NCBI RefSeq assembly: GCF_025398735.1 | Contig: NZ_CP104694.1 | Span: 4,489,001 to 4,553,000, forward strand | Reading direction: 5' to 3' | Origin: Tahibacter amnicola | GTDB taxonomy: Bacteria > Pseudomonadota > Gammaproteobacteria > Xanthomonadales > Rhodanobacteraceae | Length of the DNA: 64,000 nucleotides | Shown here: piece by piece, positions 19,422 through 28,500 of the stretch | Numbering within the stretch: the first letter of the stretch is position 1 | Layout of the letters: every line of letters starts with the position of its first letter | The notes under the pieces: generated by a model | What the model saw: the letters and a program-made list of their open reading frames with translations, nothing else | Told to the model about the DNA's origin: nothing | Database searches by the model: none | Program-made: the position numbers and the translations under genes

Positions 19422-20228
19422 ATGTCTGCCCGCGACTACACCCTTACTGTCCCGGACACCGCCTGCACTGCTGTGGACCTGCTGGCAGCCCGGAGCGGCC
19501 TGTCCAGGTCCCGGATCAAGGACGCCATGGCCAAAGGTGCCGTCTGGCTGCGCCGCGGCAGCAAGGAAAAGCGACTGCGCCGCGCCACCGCCCCGCTGAT
19601 GCGGGGTGACGTGCTGTCACTGCACTACGACGAAAAAGTACTGGCGGCGGTCGCCGCGGATCCGACCCTGCTCGCCGACGAGCGCCAGTACAGCGTCTGG
19701 ATCAAGCCCGCCGGTGTTCTGGCACAAGGCACGCGAACCGGCGACCACTGCGCGCTGCTGCGCCTGGTCGAAGCAAAACTGGGGCGGGAAACATTCCTGG
19801 TGCATCGGCTCGATCGCGAAGCGGCCGGCCTGATGCTGATCGCCCACAACGCGAAAGCCGCCGCCGCCCTTTCGGACTTGTTTGCACGCCGGCAGCTGGA
19901 GAAAACCTATCGCGTCGACGTCCGCGGACGACTGCCCGAAACCGGCCAGTTCGACGCGCCGCTCGACGGCAAGCCATCGCGCACGACGTATCACTGCACG
20001 CACTATGACGCCGACTCCGATTGCAGTACGGCACTGGTGCAGATCGAATCGGGCCGCAAGCACCAGATCCGCCGCCATTTCGCGGACGCGGGATTCCCGG
20101 TCCTTGGCGATCCGCGATATGGCCAGTTCAACAGCGACTCGCGCGGTCTTCGGCTGGCCGCGATCGAGCTGCGCTTCCGCTGCCCGCTGAGCGGACGCGA
20201 ACGTCACTACCAATGGCGTAGCCAATAG
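19422..20228 (+). CDS. RluA-family RNA pseudouridine synthase
   Basis: 268 residues from ATG 19422 (MSARDYTLTVPD); the frame is open further upstream, but that part lacks family features. An S4-like N-terminal region (about 1-70; AARSGLSRSRIKDAMAKGAV) precedes the pseudouridine synthase domain with the catalytic-Asp motif HRLDREAAGL (about 130) and the later RKHQIRRHFADAG and LGDPRYG motifs. RluA-family enzymes isomerise specific uridines in rRNA or tRNA; the exact site cannot be told from sequence alone. Confidence 0.88.
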   Translation: MSARDYTLTVPDTACTAVDLLAARSGLSRSRIKDAMAKGAVWLRRGSKEKRLRRATAPLMRGDVLSLHYDEKVLAAVAADPTLLADERQYSVWIKPAGVLAQGTRTGDHCALLRLVEAKLGRETFLVHRLDREAAGLMLIAHNAKAAAALSDLFARRQLEKTYRVDVRGRLPETGQFDAPLDGKPSRTTYHCTHYDADSDCSTALVQIESGRKHQIRRHFADAGFPVLGDPRYGQFNSDSRGLRLAAIELRFRCPLSGRERHYQWRSQ

Positions 20229-20679
20229 CGTCCGCTGCCGCGTGACACACCCGGCGGACAACGACGGCACGTGCCGCCACACGACGACCCGCAAGCCGCC
20301 TCGCGCCCGTCAGTTCTTGTACGCCACGACGCTGGTCACTGGGTGCAGGTGGGCGTCAGCGACTGGCGCTAAGCCCGACGAGGAAAGCAACCCGCGCAAG
20401 GATCCGCGCGACACCTTCCGGGAGCCCCCTCCGTCAAATGAATGAAGTGCACGCAGCGTAGTCTCGGCCAGGCCGCCAGCCCAACGACGGATGCCCAAGC
20501 AAGTTCCAGGCGCAAGTGGACGACGACGAGCGCCGCCCCGCAGGCTGATCACAACGACATAAATACTCTTTTCCCTTTCTAATTTTGTAACCACCACATA
20601 AGACCTGCAACGCCGCGGCAGCTTTACGCGTCCTGTGTCCGGCGCAATACTGGCTCGGTTCACGGCAAAGGCGATTCCC
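20229..20679. promoter_or_regulatory. Upstream region of the GlxA-like regulator
   Basis: 451 bases without a convincing gene. The part at about 20555-20605 is markedly AT-rich for this genome (runs of t and a) and is the likely promoter of the regulator gene that starts at 20680. No clear inverted repeat was found. Confidence 0.35.
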
Positions 20680-21639
20680 ATGCGACTGGCGGTTCTGGCA
20701 TTGGACGGCGTATTCGACACGGGGCTGGCAACGGTGCTGGACGCCTTCACGACCGCGAACGAACTGGCGCAGATGCATGAAATTCCAGCGCCGGCGCTGT
20801 CACTGCAGGTCATCGCCCTGCGCCCCGTCGTGCGCAGCGCGCTCGGCCTCCAGGTGCCGGTAGTTCCGATCGACGCCTGCGAACGACCGGATTGGGTCGT
20901 GGTACCCGCCATCGGGTACAAGATGCCCGAAGCCCTGGTCGCCGCGCTGGGCCGCGACGACCTGGTCGAAGCCTACGCGGCGTTGCAACGCTGGTCCGCA
21001 GCAGGCGTCCGCGTCGCCGCCGCCTGCATCGGGACCTTCGTTCTCGCCGAAAGTGGCTTGCTCGATGACAAGGAAGCCACGACGACCTGGTGGCTGACGC
21101 CCTTGTTCCGGCAGCGCTACCCGCGCGTCCGGCTCGACGCCAAGCGCATGCTCGTGGCCAGCGATGGCGTTCTCACCGCCGGTGCCGCGCTGAGCCACAT
21201 GGACATGGCGCTGTGGTTGATACGCCAGCACAGCCCTGCCCTCGCCAGCGTGGTCGCCAAATACCTGGTCGTCGACTCGCGCCCCTCGCAGTCGGCCTAT
21301 GTGATTTCCGACCACCTGGCCCGCGCAAACCCGTTGGTAGAACAGTTCGACCGTTGGGCACGCAACAACCTCGATCGCCCCTTCAACCTGGACGCGGCAG
21401 CTGCGGCCCTTGCCACCAGCAAACGCACGCTGGCCCGCCGCCTCGACGATGTGCTGGGCAAGTCGCCTACCGAGTACGTCCAGGATCTGCGGATCGAACG
21501 CGCCGTGCACCTGCTCAAGACCAGCAACAGCAGCGTGGACCAGATCGCTGCGCAGGTCGGTTATGCCGATGGCGTCACCCTGCGCACCCTGATGCGCAAG
21601 CGGCTGGGAATGGGCATCCGGGAACTGCGCCGTGCCTGA
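20680..21639 (+). CDS. GlxA-family transcriptional regulator (DJ-1/PfpI domain plus AraC HTH)
   Basis: 319 residues from ATG 20680 (MRLAVLALDGVFDTGLATVL). The N-terminal DJ-1/PfpI-like domain (about 1-190) contains the nucleophile-elbow Cys in AAACIGTFVLAESGLL, and the C-terminal AraC/XylS domain (about 215-319) has two HTH units ending RTLMRKRLGMGIRELRRA. Family members sense small molecules and activate catabolic operons. The ligand is unknown, and the neighbours give no clue. Confidence 0.88.
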   Translation: MRLAVLALDGVFDTGLATVLDAFTTANELAQMHEIPAPALSLQVIALRPVVRSALGLQVPVVPIDACERPDWVVVPAIGYKMPEALVAALGRDDLVEAYAALQRWSAAGVRVAAACIGTFVLAESGLLDDKEATTTWWLTPLFRQRYPRVRLDAKRMLVASDGVLTAGAALSHMDMALWLIRQHSPALASVVAKYLVVDSRPSQSAYVISDHLARANPLVEQFDRWARNNLDRPFNLDAAAAALATSKRTLARRLDDVLGKSPTEYVQDLRIERAVHLLKTSNSSVDQIAAQVGYADGVTLRTLMRKRLGMGIRELRRA

Positions 21640-21670
21640 TATCCGGCAGGAAGATCCGCACGGCCCGCAT

Positions 21671-22681
21671 CTACTCGCCGGCCAATTCCTTCAACATGAC
21701 TTCGCGCTCACGGGTGAAATGCTGGCGCCAGGCGTCGGCGGCGACCCCGGGATATTTGAGCGCACCGAAAGCCACCCAGGCGTCACGATAGGCAATCCAG
21801 CGACGTTCCGCCTCGCGAATGCCTTCGGGCCTGATGCTGCCCAGGCCCAGGTCGCCGTCATCCGCCTTCGCAGCCTTCATCGCCCTGGCATAGGCCGCAT
21901 TCAAGTCCGCGTCCGCCTGCTTGAACGACGCCGGCGTGGCGCTGGGCAACTGCCCGTCCTCAAACCGTTCCAGGTTCCCAGCGAAAGCTTCTTCCAGCGA
22001 CTCACGGGCACCGATGGCGAAAACAGCACGCGCCGTACCGCTCATGTCAACCTCGTTTTCGACGACGGCATCGATGAAAGCCGTTGAAGCAGCCTGCAGC
22101 GCAGCAAACGCTTTCCTGTGTCCGGCTGTCCAGCGGGCGATCAGGGTATCGATGCGCTGCTTGCGCTTGTCGCTCGCCTTCACCGCTTCCCGGGCCGCAC
22201 ATTCGCCCATCATGTAGCCGCTGGTGATGTCGTCACAAACGTCGAAGACTTCATGGGGATCAGTGTTGCCGCGCATCGATTCCAGATGACGCAGCCGCCC
22301 TTCGGTTTCCGCCGGCGCCGCAGCTTCGATCTCACAGGCGAACTTTTTCGCCAGATCCACGTCGCGGGCCACGCCGTGGCCGTTGGCGTACACCATCATG
22401 AGCACCGCGACGCTGCTGAACTCCGCTTGATTGCCTTCCTCACGCTCGATGTACGCGCACAGGCGCGCGCGCTCGTAGTCGGCATCGTCGTAGTACAGCT
22501 TCTGCGAATCGCAACCGGAAAGCGACGCTTTCCGTGCCTGCGTTGGCTGGTGTGTTTGCGGTGCAGCCAGCCCGCCCGCCATTACACAATCGGCACTGAT
22601 TTCCTGTGCGACAGCGGGAGCGGCTGTCGCTGCAACCATCAGGACGAACCGGTCGCGCCACCGTCTGTTGCGCATCACCAT
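21671..22681 (-). CDS. Secreted protein with C-terminal LprI/DUF1311-like domain
   Basis: 336 residues. The start at 22681 sits 7 bases from an aggag site; the adjacent ATG at 22684 is also possible. A short signal peptide ends near AVAQ. The middle (about 60-190) is helical with four or more cysteines and a Sel1-like phrase VLMMVYANGHGVARDVDLAKKF. The C-terminal part (about 250-335; LNAAYARAMKAA, ERRWIAYRDAWVAF) matches the LprI/DUF1311 pattern, a domain also found in lysozyme inhibitors. Function not known; periplasmic location inferred. Confidence 0.65.
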   Translation of the reverse strand: MVMRNRRWRDRFVLMVAATAAPAVAQEISADCVMAGGLAAPQTHQPTQARKASLSGCDSQKLYYDDADYERARLCAYIEREEGNQAEFSSVAVLMMVYANGHGVARDVDLAKKFACEIEAAAPAETEGRLRHLESMRGNTDPHEVFDVCDDITSGYMMGECAAREAVKASDKRKQRIDTLIARWTAGHRKAFAALQAASTAFIDAVVENEVDMSGTARAVFAIGARESLEEAFAGNLERFEDGQLPSATPASFKQADADLNAAYARAMKAAKADDGDLGLGSIRPEGIREAERRWIAYRDAWVAFGALKYPGVAADAWRQHFTREREVMLKELAGE

Positions 22682-22763
22682 CATCACACTCCTGGCGAAA
22701 GCGTCAGTGTAGCGATTGGACGCGCGCACGGACAAAGGTCTCGCCGGATCGACGCGCAAAAAA

Positions 22764-22792
22764 AACCGGGGCCTTTCGGCCCCGGTTGATTT
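22764..22792 (-). terminator. Rho-independent terminator of the lamin-tail/Ig-repeat gene
   Basis: Perfect 10-bp stem AACCGGGGCC / GGCCCCGGTT (22764-22773 and 22778-22787) with a four-base loop. Read on the minus strand it is followed by a run of eight T (22758-22765, partly in the stem), the classic intrinsic terminator form, just past the gene that ends at 22825. Confidence 0.9.
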
Positions 22793-22824
22793 ACAGCCAC
22801 TACTGCGGTCGAAACCGCTCGGGA

Positions 22825-25476
22825 TCAGAACCGCATCAGCCCGCGTCGGCGTGCGACAGATCCCAGGACACCCAGGAGACCGGCAAGGAACGCCAGCATC
22901 TGCCACGACAACATCGGCAGTTGCACGGGCACCATTGCACCGAAGCCGGCGAACACGACGACATTATCCGTGCTGGTGGAGGCGGTATTGGCATTGCCAG
23001 CACCATCGATAGCGACACCGGCCGCGATCGAGACGATCACTGTACCGTCCTGCGTCATGCCGGAAACAGTGACGGTGTAGACCGTCGGCCCGCCGGTGAC
23101 GACTGCGGTGGTGGCTCCTGCTGTTCCACCGATCGTGATGTCACTGGAGTCGAAGCCCGTCACCGGCTCACTGAAGGTCACCGTGTAGGTGATCGTCGGC
23201 GATACAGCCGGATCGGCCTGACCCACGGCCTGCTCGACGGTCACCGTCGGCGCGGTCACGTCAAAGCCGTTGAACGTCACCGTGTTGTCCGTGCTGGTCG
23301 AGGCCTGGCTCAGGTTGGTGCCATCGGTCGCTGCACCGGCGTTGATGCTGGCCGTCACGGTACCGTTGGTGGTCATGCCGGAAACCGTCACGGTGTAGAT
23401 CGTCGGACCACCGGATACGACCGCTGTCGTTGCACCGGCCGTACCGCCCAGCACGATGTCGCTGCTGTCAAAGCCGGTCACGCTTTCGCTGAAAACGACC
23501 GTGAACAGGATCGGCGACGTTGCCGTCGGATCGGCCTGGCCGGCGTCCTGGTCAATTGTGACCGTCGGAATGGTCGCATCGGCGCCGGTAAAGTTGACCG
23601 TGTCGTCGGCGCTGGTCGATGCGCTGCTCGGGTTGTTCAGGGCATCCAGTACCGCCCCTGCGTTGACCGAGGCCGTCACGGTACCGTTGGCAGTCATGCC
23701 ACTGACAGCGACGTTGTAGGTCGTACCCGAACCGGTGACGACAGCGGACGTCGGCAATGCGGTTCCGCCAACCGTGACGTCGGTGGCATCAAAGCCCGTC
23801 ACCGCTTCGTCGAATATGACGGCGAAATTGATCGGCGAAGTCGCGGTCGGATCAGCCTGCGCGCCATCCTGGTTGAGGGTGACGGCCGGTCCGGTCTTGT
23901 CGATATCGTAGACCTGGCCGACGAAGTCGCCGTCATCCACTGATGGCCCGCCGAGTGCTGCAGATCCGGAGACGATGGAGTTGTCGTCGTTCAGGTCGAG
24001 TCGCAAGGTGCCCGAGCCAGTACCGGTGTTGACCGTCACCGTGTAGGTGGCGTTGGAACCGGTCACGCCGGTGACCGATGCGCCACTGATGCCGGTGTTG
24101 GTCAGCACGAAATCGGTCACATCCACGCCGGTGACCGACGTGTTGAACGTCACGGTGTAATCCACCGTGGTGGCCGACGTCGGTGTTGCATTGACGCGAT
24201 TGATGGAAAGAACACTCGGACAATCCAGCGTGCAGCCTTCGATCTCGACCCCTTCGCCGGTAAATCCGAGTGCCGGCAGACCCTCGGGCACGATGCCGAG
24301 CTTGTAGTAGCCGTTCTGCTGGATGCCCAGGAGGAAGCGAAGGTCAACGGAAGCGCCGTTGGCAATCGGCGTTGCCAGGGTCACGACACCCGCGCTCATG
24401 GAACTGTTGAAGCCACCGCCGTTGGGTTGCGACGGCGGCTGTTCCAGGGTGGTGCCTTGCACCGTGACGTTGCTGGTACCCGATCCGCACGGCGGCCGGT
24501 CGACCGTGACCACGACTGCAGTGGATGTCCGCGGACGAAGATCGGCAATACCTGACGGCGCCGGGAACGTGGTCAGGTCGATCACGCGGAAACGCAGTCG
24601 CGTGAGGTTCTGGCCGGTGTTGTTGACGAAGGTGTAGCGGATGTCCAGTGTTCCAAACGTGGAATTGTTTGGCGGATCACTGGTGAAATCCCGCACGATG
24701 TTCGGCGGCGAAGCCTGTGCGACGCAGGTGTCGAGCAGGTTCGCATCCATGTTGCTGCCATTGGTGATCGGACTGGACGAGTTCTCCGGTCCTGGCGCAC
24801 CCAGGCGCTGCCCCGCCCCGGCACTGGTGCCGTTCGTATCGACGAACACCAGATCTGCCGCGTTGTTGTTCGAATCCACGATCGTGCCTGCGGCCGGGCA
24901 GTTGCCGAAGGTCGTGATGCTTCCATCCTTGCCGCATTCGTCGCGGTGGAAGGCGTAGTCGATCGAGAACGGCGTCAGCGCCGGATACCCGGTCGCTTCC
25001 TTGTAAAGCGTATTGGCTTCGCTGGTCGAACCGATGGCATCCATGCGGGTCGCCAGCGCGAACTCGCCCGGAACATTCGTTGTGAACAGCGCGATACCGG
25101 CGTTATCGGGGATATCCGTGGTGTAGGTCGCGTCACCCGTGGCAGTCGTGCCGTTGCCGGCAGGGTAGGAAGCCAGGGAATAACCAACCGAATTGACGAT
25201 GAGATAGTGGCCGTGGGCCGGGATGACGGTGCCGTTTGGAATGGTGCCGCGAACGGTTCCGTCCGACGCCGCAATGCCGTAACCCGTGCCCGTTCCCGAA
25301 GCGGAGACGGTGTGATCCGCAGCAGTCTCGTTATAGATCTCGATGAATTCGTCGTTGGCGCCGTTGGGGCCGCGGACGCGGAATTCGCTGATGACGAGTG
25401 GCGCTGCCAATGCCTGCGCCGATGCAATTGCTGCCAGTACCGCCGCACTCAAACGTAATACACGTTCTACTGCCAT
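22825..25476 (-). CDS. Secreted lamin-tail domain protein with Ig-like repeats and IPTL-CTERM-like anchor
   Basis: 883 residues from ATG 25476, preceded by ggggagag. A signal peptide is followed by a lamin-tail (LTD) domain (about 25-200; LVISEFRVRGPNGANDEFIE) and a region of unclear fold (about 200-430). Four Ig-like repeats of about 105 residues follow; the last three are close copies with the phrase SVTGFDSSDI and TVTVSGMT. The C-terminus is a short PQLPMLSWQMLAFLAGLLGV-type hydrophobic helix ending in RRRGLMRF, resembling the IPTL-CTERM sorting signal (Pro-rich start, one helix, basic end). It is probably a processed, surface-attached protein. The anchor type differs from the IFxDGF tail of the other secreted proteins here. 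Confidence 0.8.
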   Translation of the reverse strand: MAVERVLRLSAAVLAAIASAQALAAPLVISEFRVRGPNGANDEFIEIYNETAADHTVSASGTGTGYGIAASDGTVRGTIPNGTVIPAHGHYLIVNSVGYSLASYPAGNGTTATGDATYTTDIPDNAGIALFTTNVPGEFALATRMDAIGSTSEANTLYKEATGYPALTPFSIDYAFHRDECGKDGSITTFGNCPAAGTIVDSNNNAADLVFVDTNGTSAGAGQRLGAPGPENSSSPITNGSNMDANLLDTCVAQASPPNIVRDFTSDPPNNSTFGTLDIRYTFVNNTGQNLTRLRFRVIDLTTFPAPSGIADLRPRTSTAVVVTVDRPPCGSGTSNVTVQGTTLEQPPSQPNGGGFNSSMSAGVVTLATPIANGASVDLRFLLGIQQNGYYKLGIVPEGLPALGFTGEGVEIEGCTLDCPSVLSINRVNATPTSATTVDYTVTFNTSVTGVDVTDFVLTNTGISGASVTGVTGSNATYTVTVNTGTGSGTLRLDLNDDNSIVSGSAALGGPSVDDGDFVGQVYDIDKTGPAVTLNQDGAQADPTATSPINFAVIFDEAVTGFDATDVTVGGTALPTSAVVTGSGTTYNVAVSGMTANGTVTASVNAGAVLDALNNPSSASTSADDTVNFTGADATIPTVTIDQDAGQADPTATSPILFTVVFSESVTGFDSSDIVLGGTAGATTAVVSGGPTIYTVTVSGMTTNGTVTASINAGAATDGTNLSQASTSTDNTVTFNGFDVTAPTVTVEQAVGQADPAVSPTITYTVTFSEPVTGFDSSDITIGGTAGATTAVVTGGPTVYTVTVSGMTQDGTVIVSIAAGVAIDGAGNANTASTSTDNVVVFAGFGAMVPVQLPMLSWQMLAFLAGLLGVLGSVARRRGLMRF

Positions 25477-25845
25477 CGGTTTCTCTCCCCATGCGGCCAA
25501 GCCGCGGTCGTCACCTCAGCAGCACGAGCCAACCCGGTTCGCGCTGGCTCGCCGACTATACGCGCGGTCATCGGCATGGTCTATCCTCTTTCCGGCAGCG
25601 GGCGCAGCCAGATCGGTCCACTACTGCAGGGCGAAAAGGCGACGGATTTTTGACACCCTGAACAGGTGGCCGCAGCCGAACAACAGCCAATGTGGACTTT
25701 TGATTTTAAGACTTTGTTCTTTTTGTGCTGCAACGACGAACCGCGCGCTTCGCCTCAGCGCGCCGGCACCGGACTTTGGGAATACACTGTCGGGCCTGTC
25801 CGGCGGTTACGCCGGCACCACCCCCTGGACTTCCCTGGAAATCGC
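25477..25845. promoter_or_regulatory. Divergent intergenic region with AT-rich patch
   Basis: 369 bases between the Ig-repeat protein (minus) and the YcxB-like gene (plus). The stretch at about 25690-25730 is AT-rich (tttgattttaag and ttctttttg) and could hold the plus-strand promoter. A GTG-started frame from 25666 runs into the next gene but looks non-coding. Confidence 0.35.
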
Positions 25846-26388
25846 TTGAAAGTCGAATACATTACCGACCCGTCGGACGCGCAGCTGGCGCGAAGCCTTA
25901 CAGTCCGCAGTGTCGCCAACGCGACCGGCATCGCGACGAGCAGCGCCATTGCGCAGTTTCTGACGGTCATGCTGTTCTTCATGGCGCTGTTCGCCAACCT
26001 GACCGTTATCGCCATCGGAAAGGACAGGACGCGCTCTCACGCCATTGCCGCCGCCAGCCTGGCTCTCGCCGGCACGGTACACCTGGCATGGCGTTATCGA
26101 TGGCGGCGTCGCTGCGAATCGCTGATGACCGGAATCAGCCAGCGGCCGTCGACGCCTGTCACCATCACCCTGGGCGACGACGGCATTTCGGTGACATCGC
26201 CCCTGCGCCATGCGCACTGGCCCTGGACAGGCGTGCGGGGCGTGCGCACGCTTGAGCGTCACACGGCTCTGACCTTCTTCGACTACGAAACCTGTGCCAT
26301 TCCGGACCGTGCTTTCGCCACGCCAGAGGAAAAGGCGGAATTTTCGGCCCAGGTGCGCCGGCATTTGCCGCTGGCAGCGAACGCCTGA
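25846..26388 (+). CDS. YcxB-like small membrane protein
   Basis: 180 residues from a proposed TTG start at 25846 (MKVEYITDPSD when read with fMet). The frame is open back to GTG 25666, but the added 60 residues are low quality. Two transmembrane helices (about 35-60 and 70-85) are followed by a soluble C-terminal domain. This has the pattern seen in YcxB-like proteins: ITLGDDGISV, then WPWTGVRGVRTLERH, FFDYETCAIPDRAF and TPEEKAEFSAQVRR. Function unknown for the family. Confidence 0.6.
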   Translation: MKVEYITDPSDAQLARSLTVRSVANATGIATSSAIAQFLTVMLFFMALFANLTVIAIGKDRTRSHAIAAASLALAGTVHLAWRYRWRRRCESLMTGISQRPSTPVTITLGDDGISVTSPLRHAHWPWTGVRGVRTLERHTALTFFDYETCAIPDRAFATPEEKAEFSAQVRRHLPLAANA

Positions 26389-26409
26389 CGATCCGCCAGG
26401 GTGTATCCC

Positions 26410-26967
26410 TCAGTTCACGTCCGACCGGCGCAACGCCGAGAGAATCTGGGTCTGATTGTTGTAGAGATCTTTGGGGGTGGTCAATTCGACCCGATCCGCC
26501 AATAGCCGGATCACCTCCGCCAGGTACGCCTCGGGGGTATCGTCCTCGGGCGCCCACATCCGTGCGCTGCCGGCCTGGGGCGAGGTGATCCGGTAGGTCA
26601 CGCTGTCGGTTTCCACCCGGCCCGACGGCACGGCAGCGGCGATGGCGCGGCGATAGCGATCGAGGATCCGCTGCACGGCATCACCATCCATGACGGCCCG
26701 CTGGGCGAGCGGTCGGAATGCGGGCGCGACGGCCACCGTCGCGTCGGGATGGCGCATCTGCTGGATTGCCACTTCCGTCCAGTAGGACTTATCCAGCCGT
26801 ACGCGGATGACCTCGTTGCCGACAAGGCGCAGACCCCATTCCGGCGCATAGGCGGGCAGCACGGTGATCGAAAGGGATGCCGCGCCGGGCGCTGCATCGT
26901 TGAGGAGCCGATCGACTCCCTGGTAGTAGGCAGACAGGAAGGTTGAATCGCAAGGTTCCATGGCCAT
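26410..26967 (-). CDS. Hypothetical protein
   Basis: 185 residues from ATG 26967 (MAMEPCDSTFLSAYYQGVD); a GTG at 27027 is an alternative. No signal peptide or transmembrane segment. Mixed alpha/beta composition with good codon use for this genome. I do not recognise the family. The neighbours (YcxB-like, LysE-type exporter) do not suggest a role. Confidence 0.55.
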   Translation of the reverse strand: MAMEPCDSTFLSAYYQGVDRLLNDAAPGAASLSITVLPAYAPEWGLRLVGNEVIRVRLDKSYWTEVAIQQMRHPDATVAVAPAFRPLAQRAVMDGDAVQRILDRYRRAIAAAVPSGRVETDSVTYRITSPQAGSARMWAPEDDTPEAYLAEVIRLLADRVELTTPKDLYNNQTQILSALRRSDVN

Positions 26968-27170
26968 GGCGCGGATGCCTTCGTGACGAGACCCGGGTTC
27001 ATTGGACTGCCACCGGCAATAGTGCACGAAACCGGGCGGCGCGACGAGTCAGGCCGACAGCCAGTAGCGCGCGAGCGATGATCCATTGACCTTCAGGCCG
27101 GCGCGAAGCCTGCCCCCTGCCGACGCGACCGGCTGCCGCTGCGGCAGCCAGCCCGCGCATCGGCCGACGC

Positions 27171-27803
27171 TTACCGCCGCCAGTCCAGTGCCATCCGGAA
27201 CCCGAGCGCCGCCAGCACTGACCCCATCACCCAGCGCTGTAGCGACATCCACCGCGGGCGCCCCGCCAGGAACGAGGCTACGGCTCCGGCAGCCAGGATG
27301 ATCAGCGCGTTCATCGTGACGCTGATGAGAATCTGCACGCCGCCGAGCACCAGCGATTGCGTCAGCACGTTGCCGGCCGCGGGGTCGATGAACTGCGGCA
27401 GCAGCGACAGATACAACATGGCCGCTTTGGGATTGAGCAGGTTTGTGAGGAAGCCCATCACGAACAGCCGGCGATCGCTGTCCGGCTCGAGGGTCTGCAG
27501 AGCAAAGACAGCGCGACCGCCCGGCTTGAGGGTCTGCCAGGCCAGGTACAGCAGATACGCGGCGCCCGCCAGGCGCAGCGCATCGTAGGCAAAGGGTACG
27601 GTCACGAGCAGCGCGGTGATACCGCACACGGTGGCCAGCATGTAGAGAAGGAACGCAGCCGCAACGCCTCCGAGTGACACCAGGCCGGCTTTTCGCCCCT
27701 GGCAGATGGAACGCGAGGTCAGGTACATCATGTTCGGCCCGGGCGTCAGCACCATGCCGAAAGCGACCAGCGCGAAACCCGCAACAGCTGTGGATGAGAT
27801 CAT
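27171..27803 (-). CDS. LysE/RhtB-family amino-acid exporter
   Basis: 210 residues with about six transmembrane segments. The N-terminal signature GMVLTPGPNMMYLTSRSICQ and the later MGFLTNLLNPKAAMLYLSLL are diagnostic for the LysE/RhtB translocator family, which exports amino acids such as homoserine, threonine or lysine. The substrate cannot be told. The gene stands alone. Confidence 0.9.
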   Translation of the reverse strand: MISSTAVAGFALVAFGMVLTPGPNMMYLTSRSICQGRKAGLVSLGGVAAAFLLYMLATVCGITALLVTVPFAYDALRLAGAAYLLYLAWQTLKPGGRAVFALQTLEPDSDRRLFVMGFLTNLLNPKAAMLYLSLLPQFIDPAAGNVLTQSLVLGGVQILISVTMNALIILAAGAVASFLAGRPRWMSLQRWVMGSVLAALGFRMALDWRR

Positions 27804-27959
27804 GCGCCTGCCTGCCAGACCGTCGGTAGCTAACCGGTATCAATGCATTGTGTTCGCGCGGGGCAATGGGCACATAGAGCCAATTCGCGCGGAAATCCGG
27901 CGCCAATTCCAACGGAAAATCCTGCAGTGGCGCGAATCTCGGGTACAGAGCCCGACACG

Positions 27960-28458
27960 CGCCCCGAAATAGCGCGGAGCGCCGTCACCCCGGAGCAGGT
28001 GCTGGTTGGTCCAGCGCGTAACCGGATGCCGGCTGATTCCCGGAACGAGCATGATCGCCGCGTCGTAGGAATTCTCCGGCCATGCGACCACCGGGCAGTC
28101 ACATTGCCGCCGAGCCTCACCGCCAGGGGGATCAGCATCGATGCCGTCAGCAGATCAGGCAATGTCCCGGATGGCTGGGAACCAACGACGACACACCCGC
28201 AAAGTCCGCATCATCGACGGTATGAACCTGGCGCGTCATCACGGTTCCAAGCGGCTCCACGGTCAGACGTGGCCTGCAGGAATCATCGTTATCACTCGCG
28301 GCGATGAGACAGGGCACCTCTCCGGCGAGAAGTCCGCCGGGATCGCACATCGCCCACGCCAATGCCGCGCGGCGGGACCGGCCGCGCCACGACAGCCCGC
28401 GATCGCTGTCGCTATCCGGTTCTTCCGCGTGACGGATCAGTACAAGACGATGCTTCAT
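27960..28458 (-). pseudogene. Degraded histidine phosphatase (SixA/phosphoglycerate-mutase-like)
   Basis: The first frame begins MKHRLVLIRHAEEPDSDSD, with the catalytic RHA motif of histidine phosphatases, and runs through RPRLTVEPL to HCLIC. There TGA stands where homologues have Trp (expected LICWxH), while the second catalytic His follows in the same frame (RH). The sequence resumes in a second frame as IPLAVRLGGNVTA and in a third as VVAWPENSYDAAIMLVP, ending near LLRGDG. All parts are in family order, so this is one gene with a nonsense change, a two-base insertion-like shift and a further frameshift. The mutations differ from the single-base C/G-run losses elsewhere in the window, so I read it as a true pseudogene. 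Confidence 0.72.
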
Positions 28459-28500
28459 CGCCTTTGCGCCTCGCCCGGCCGAGTCGCTGTCGACGCCCTC

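Noticed and set aside
22920..23920. CRISPR or DNA tandem repeat
   Set aside because: The periodicity of about 320 bases comes from protein-level Ig repeats with diverged DNA.
28120..28170. TGA in the histidine phosphatase frame as selenocysteine or stop-codon readthrough
   Set aside because: The normal residue there is Trp and further frameshifts follow within 80 bases, so decay explains it better.
27960..28458. cobC-type alpha-ribazole phosphatase of the B12 pathway
   Set aside because: It shares the superfamily motif, but lies 20 kb from the operon, is broken, and its later motifs (LICWxH, WP-YD) fit the general SixA-like group.
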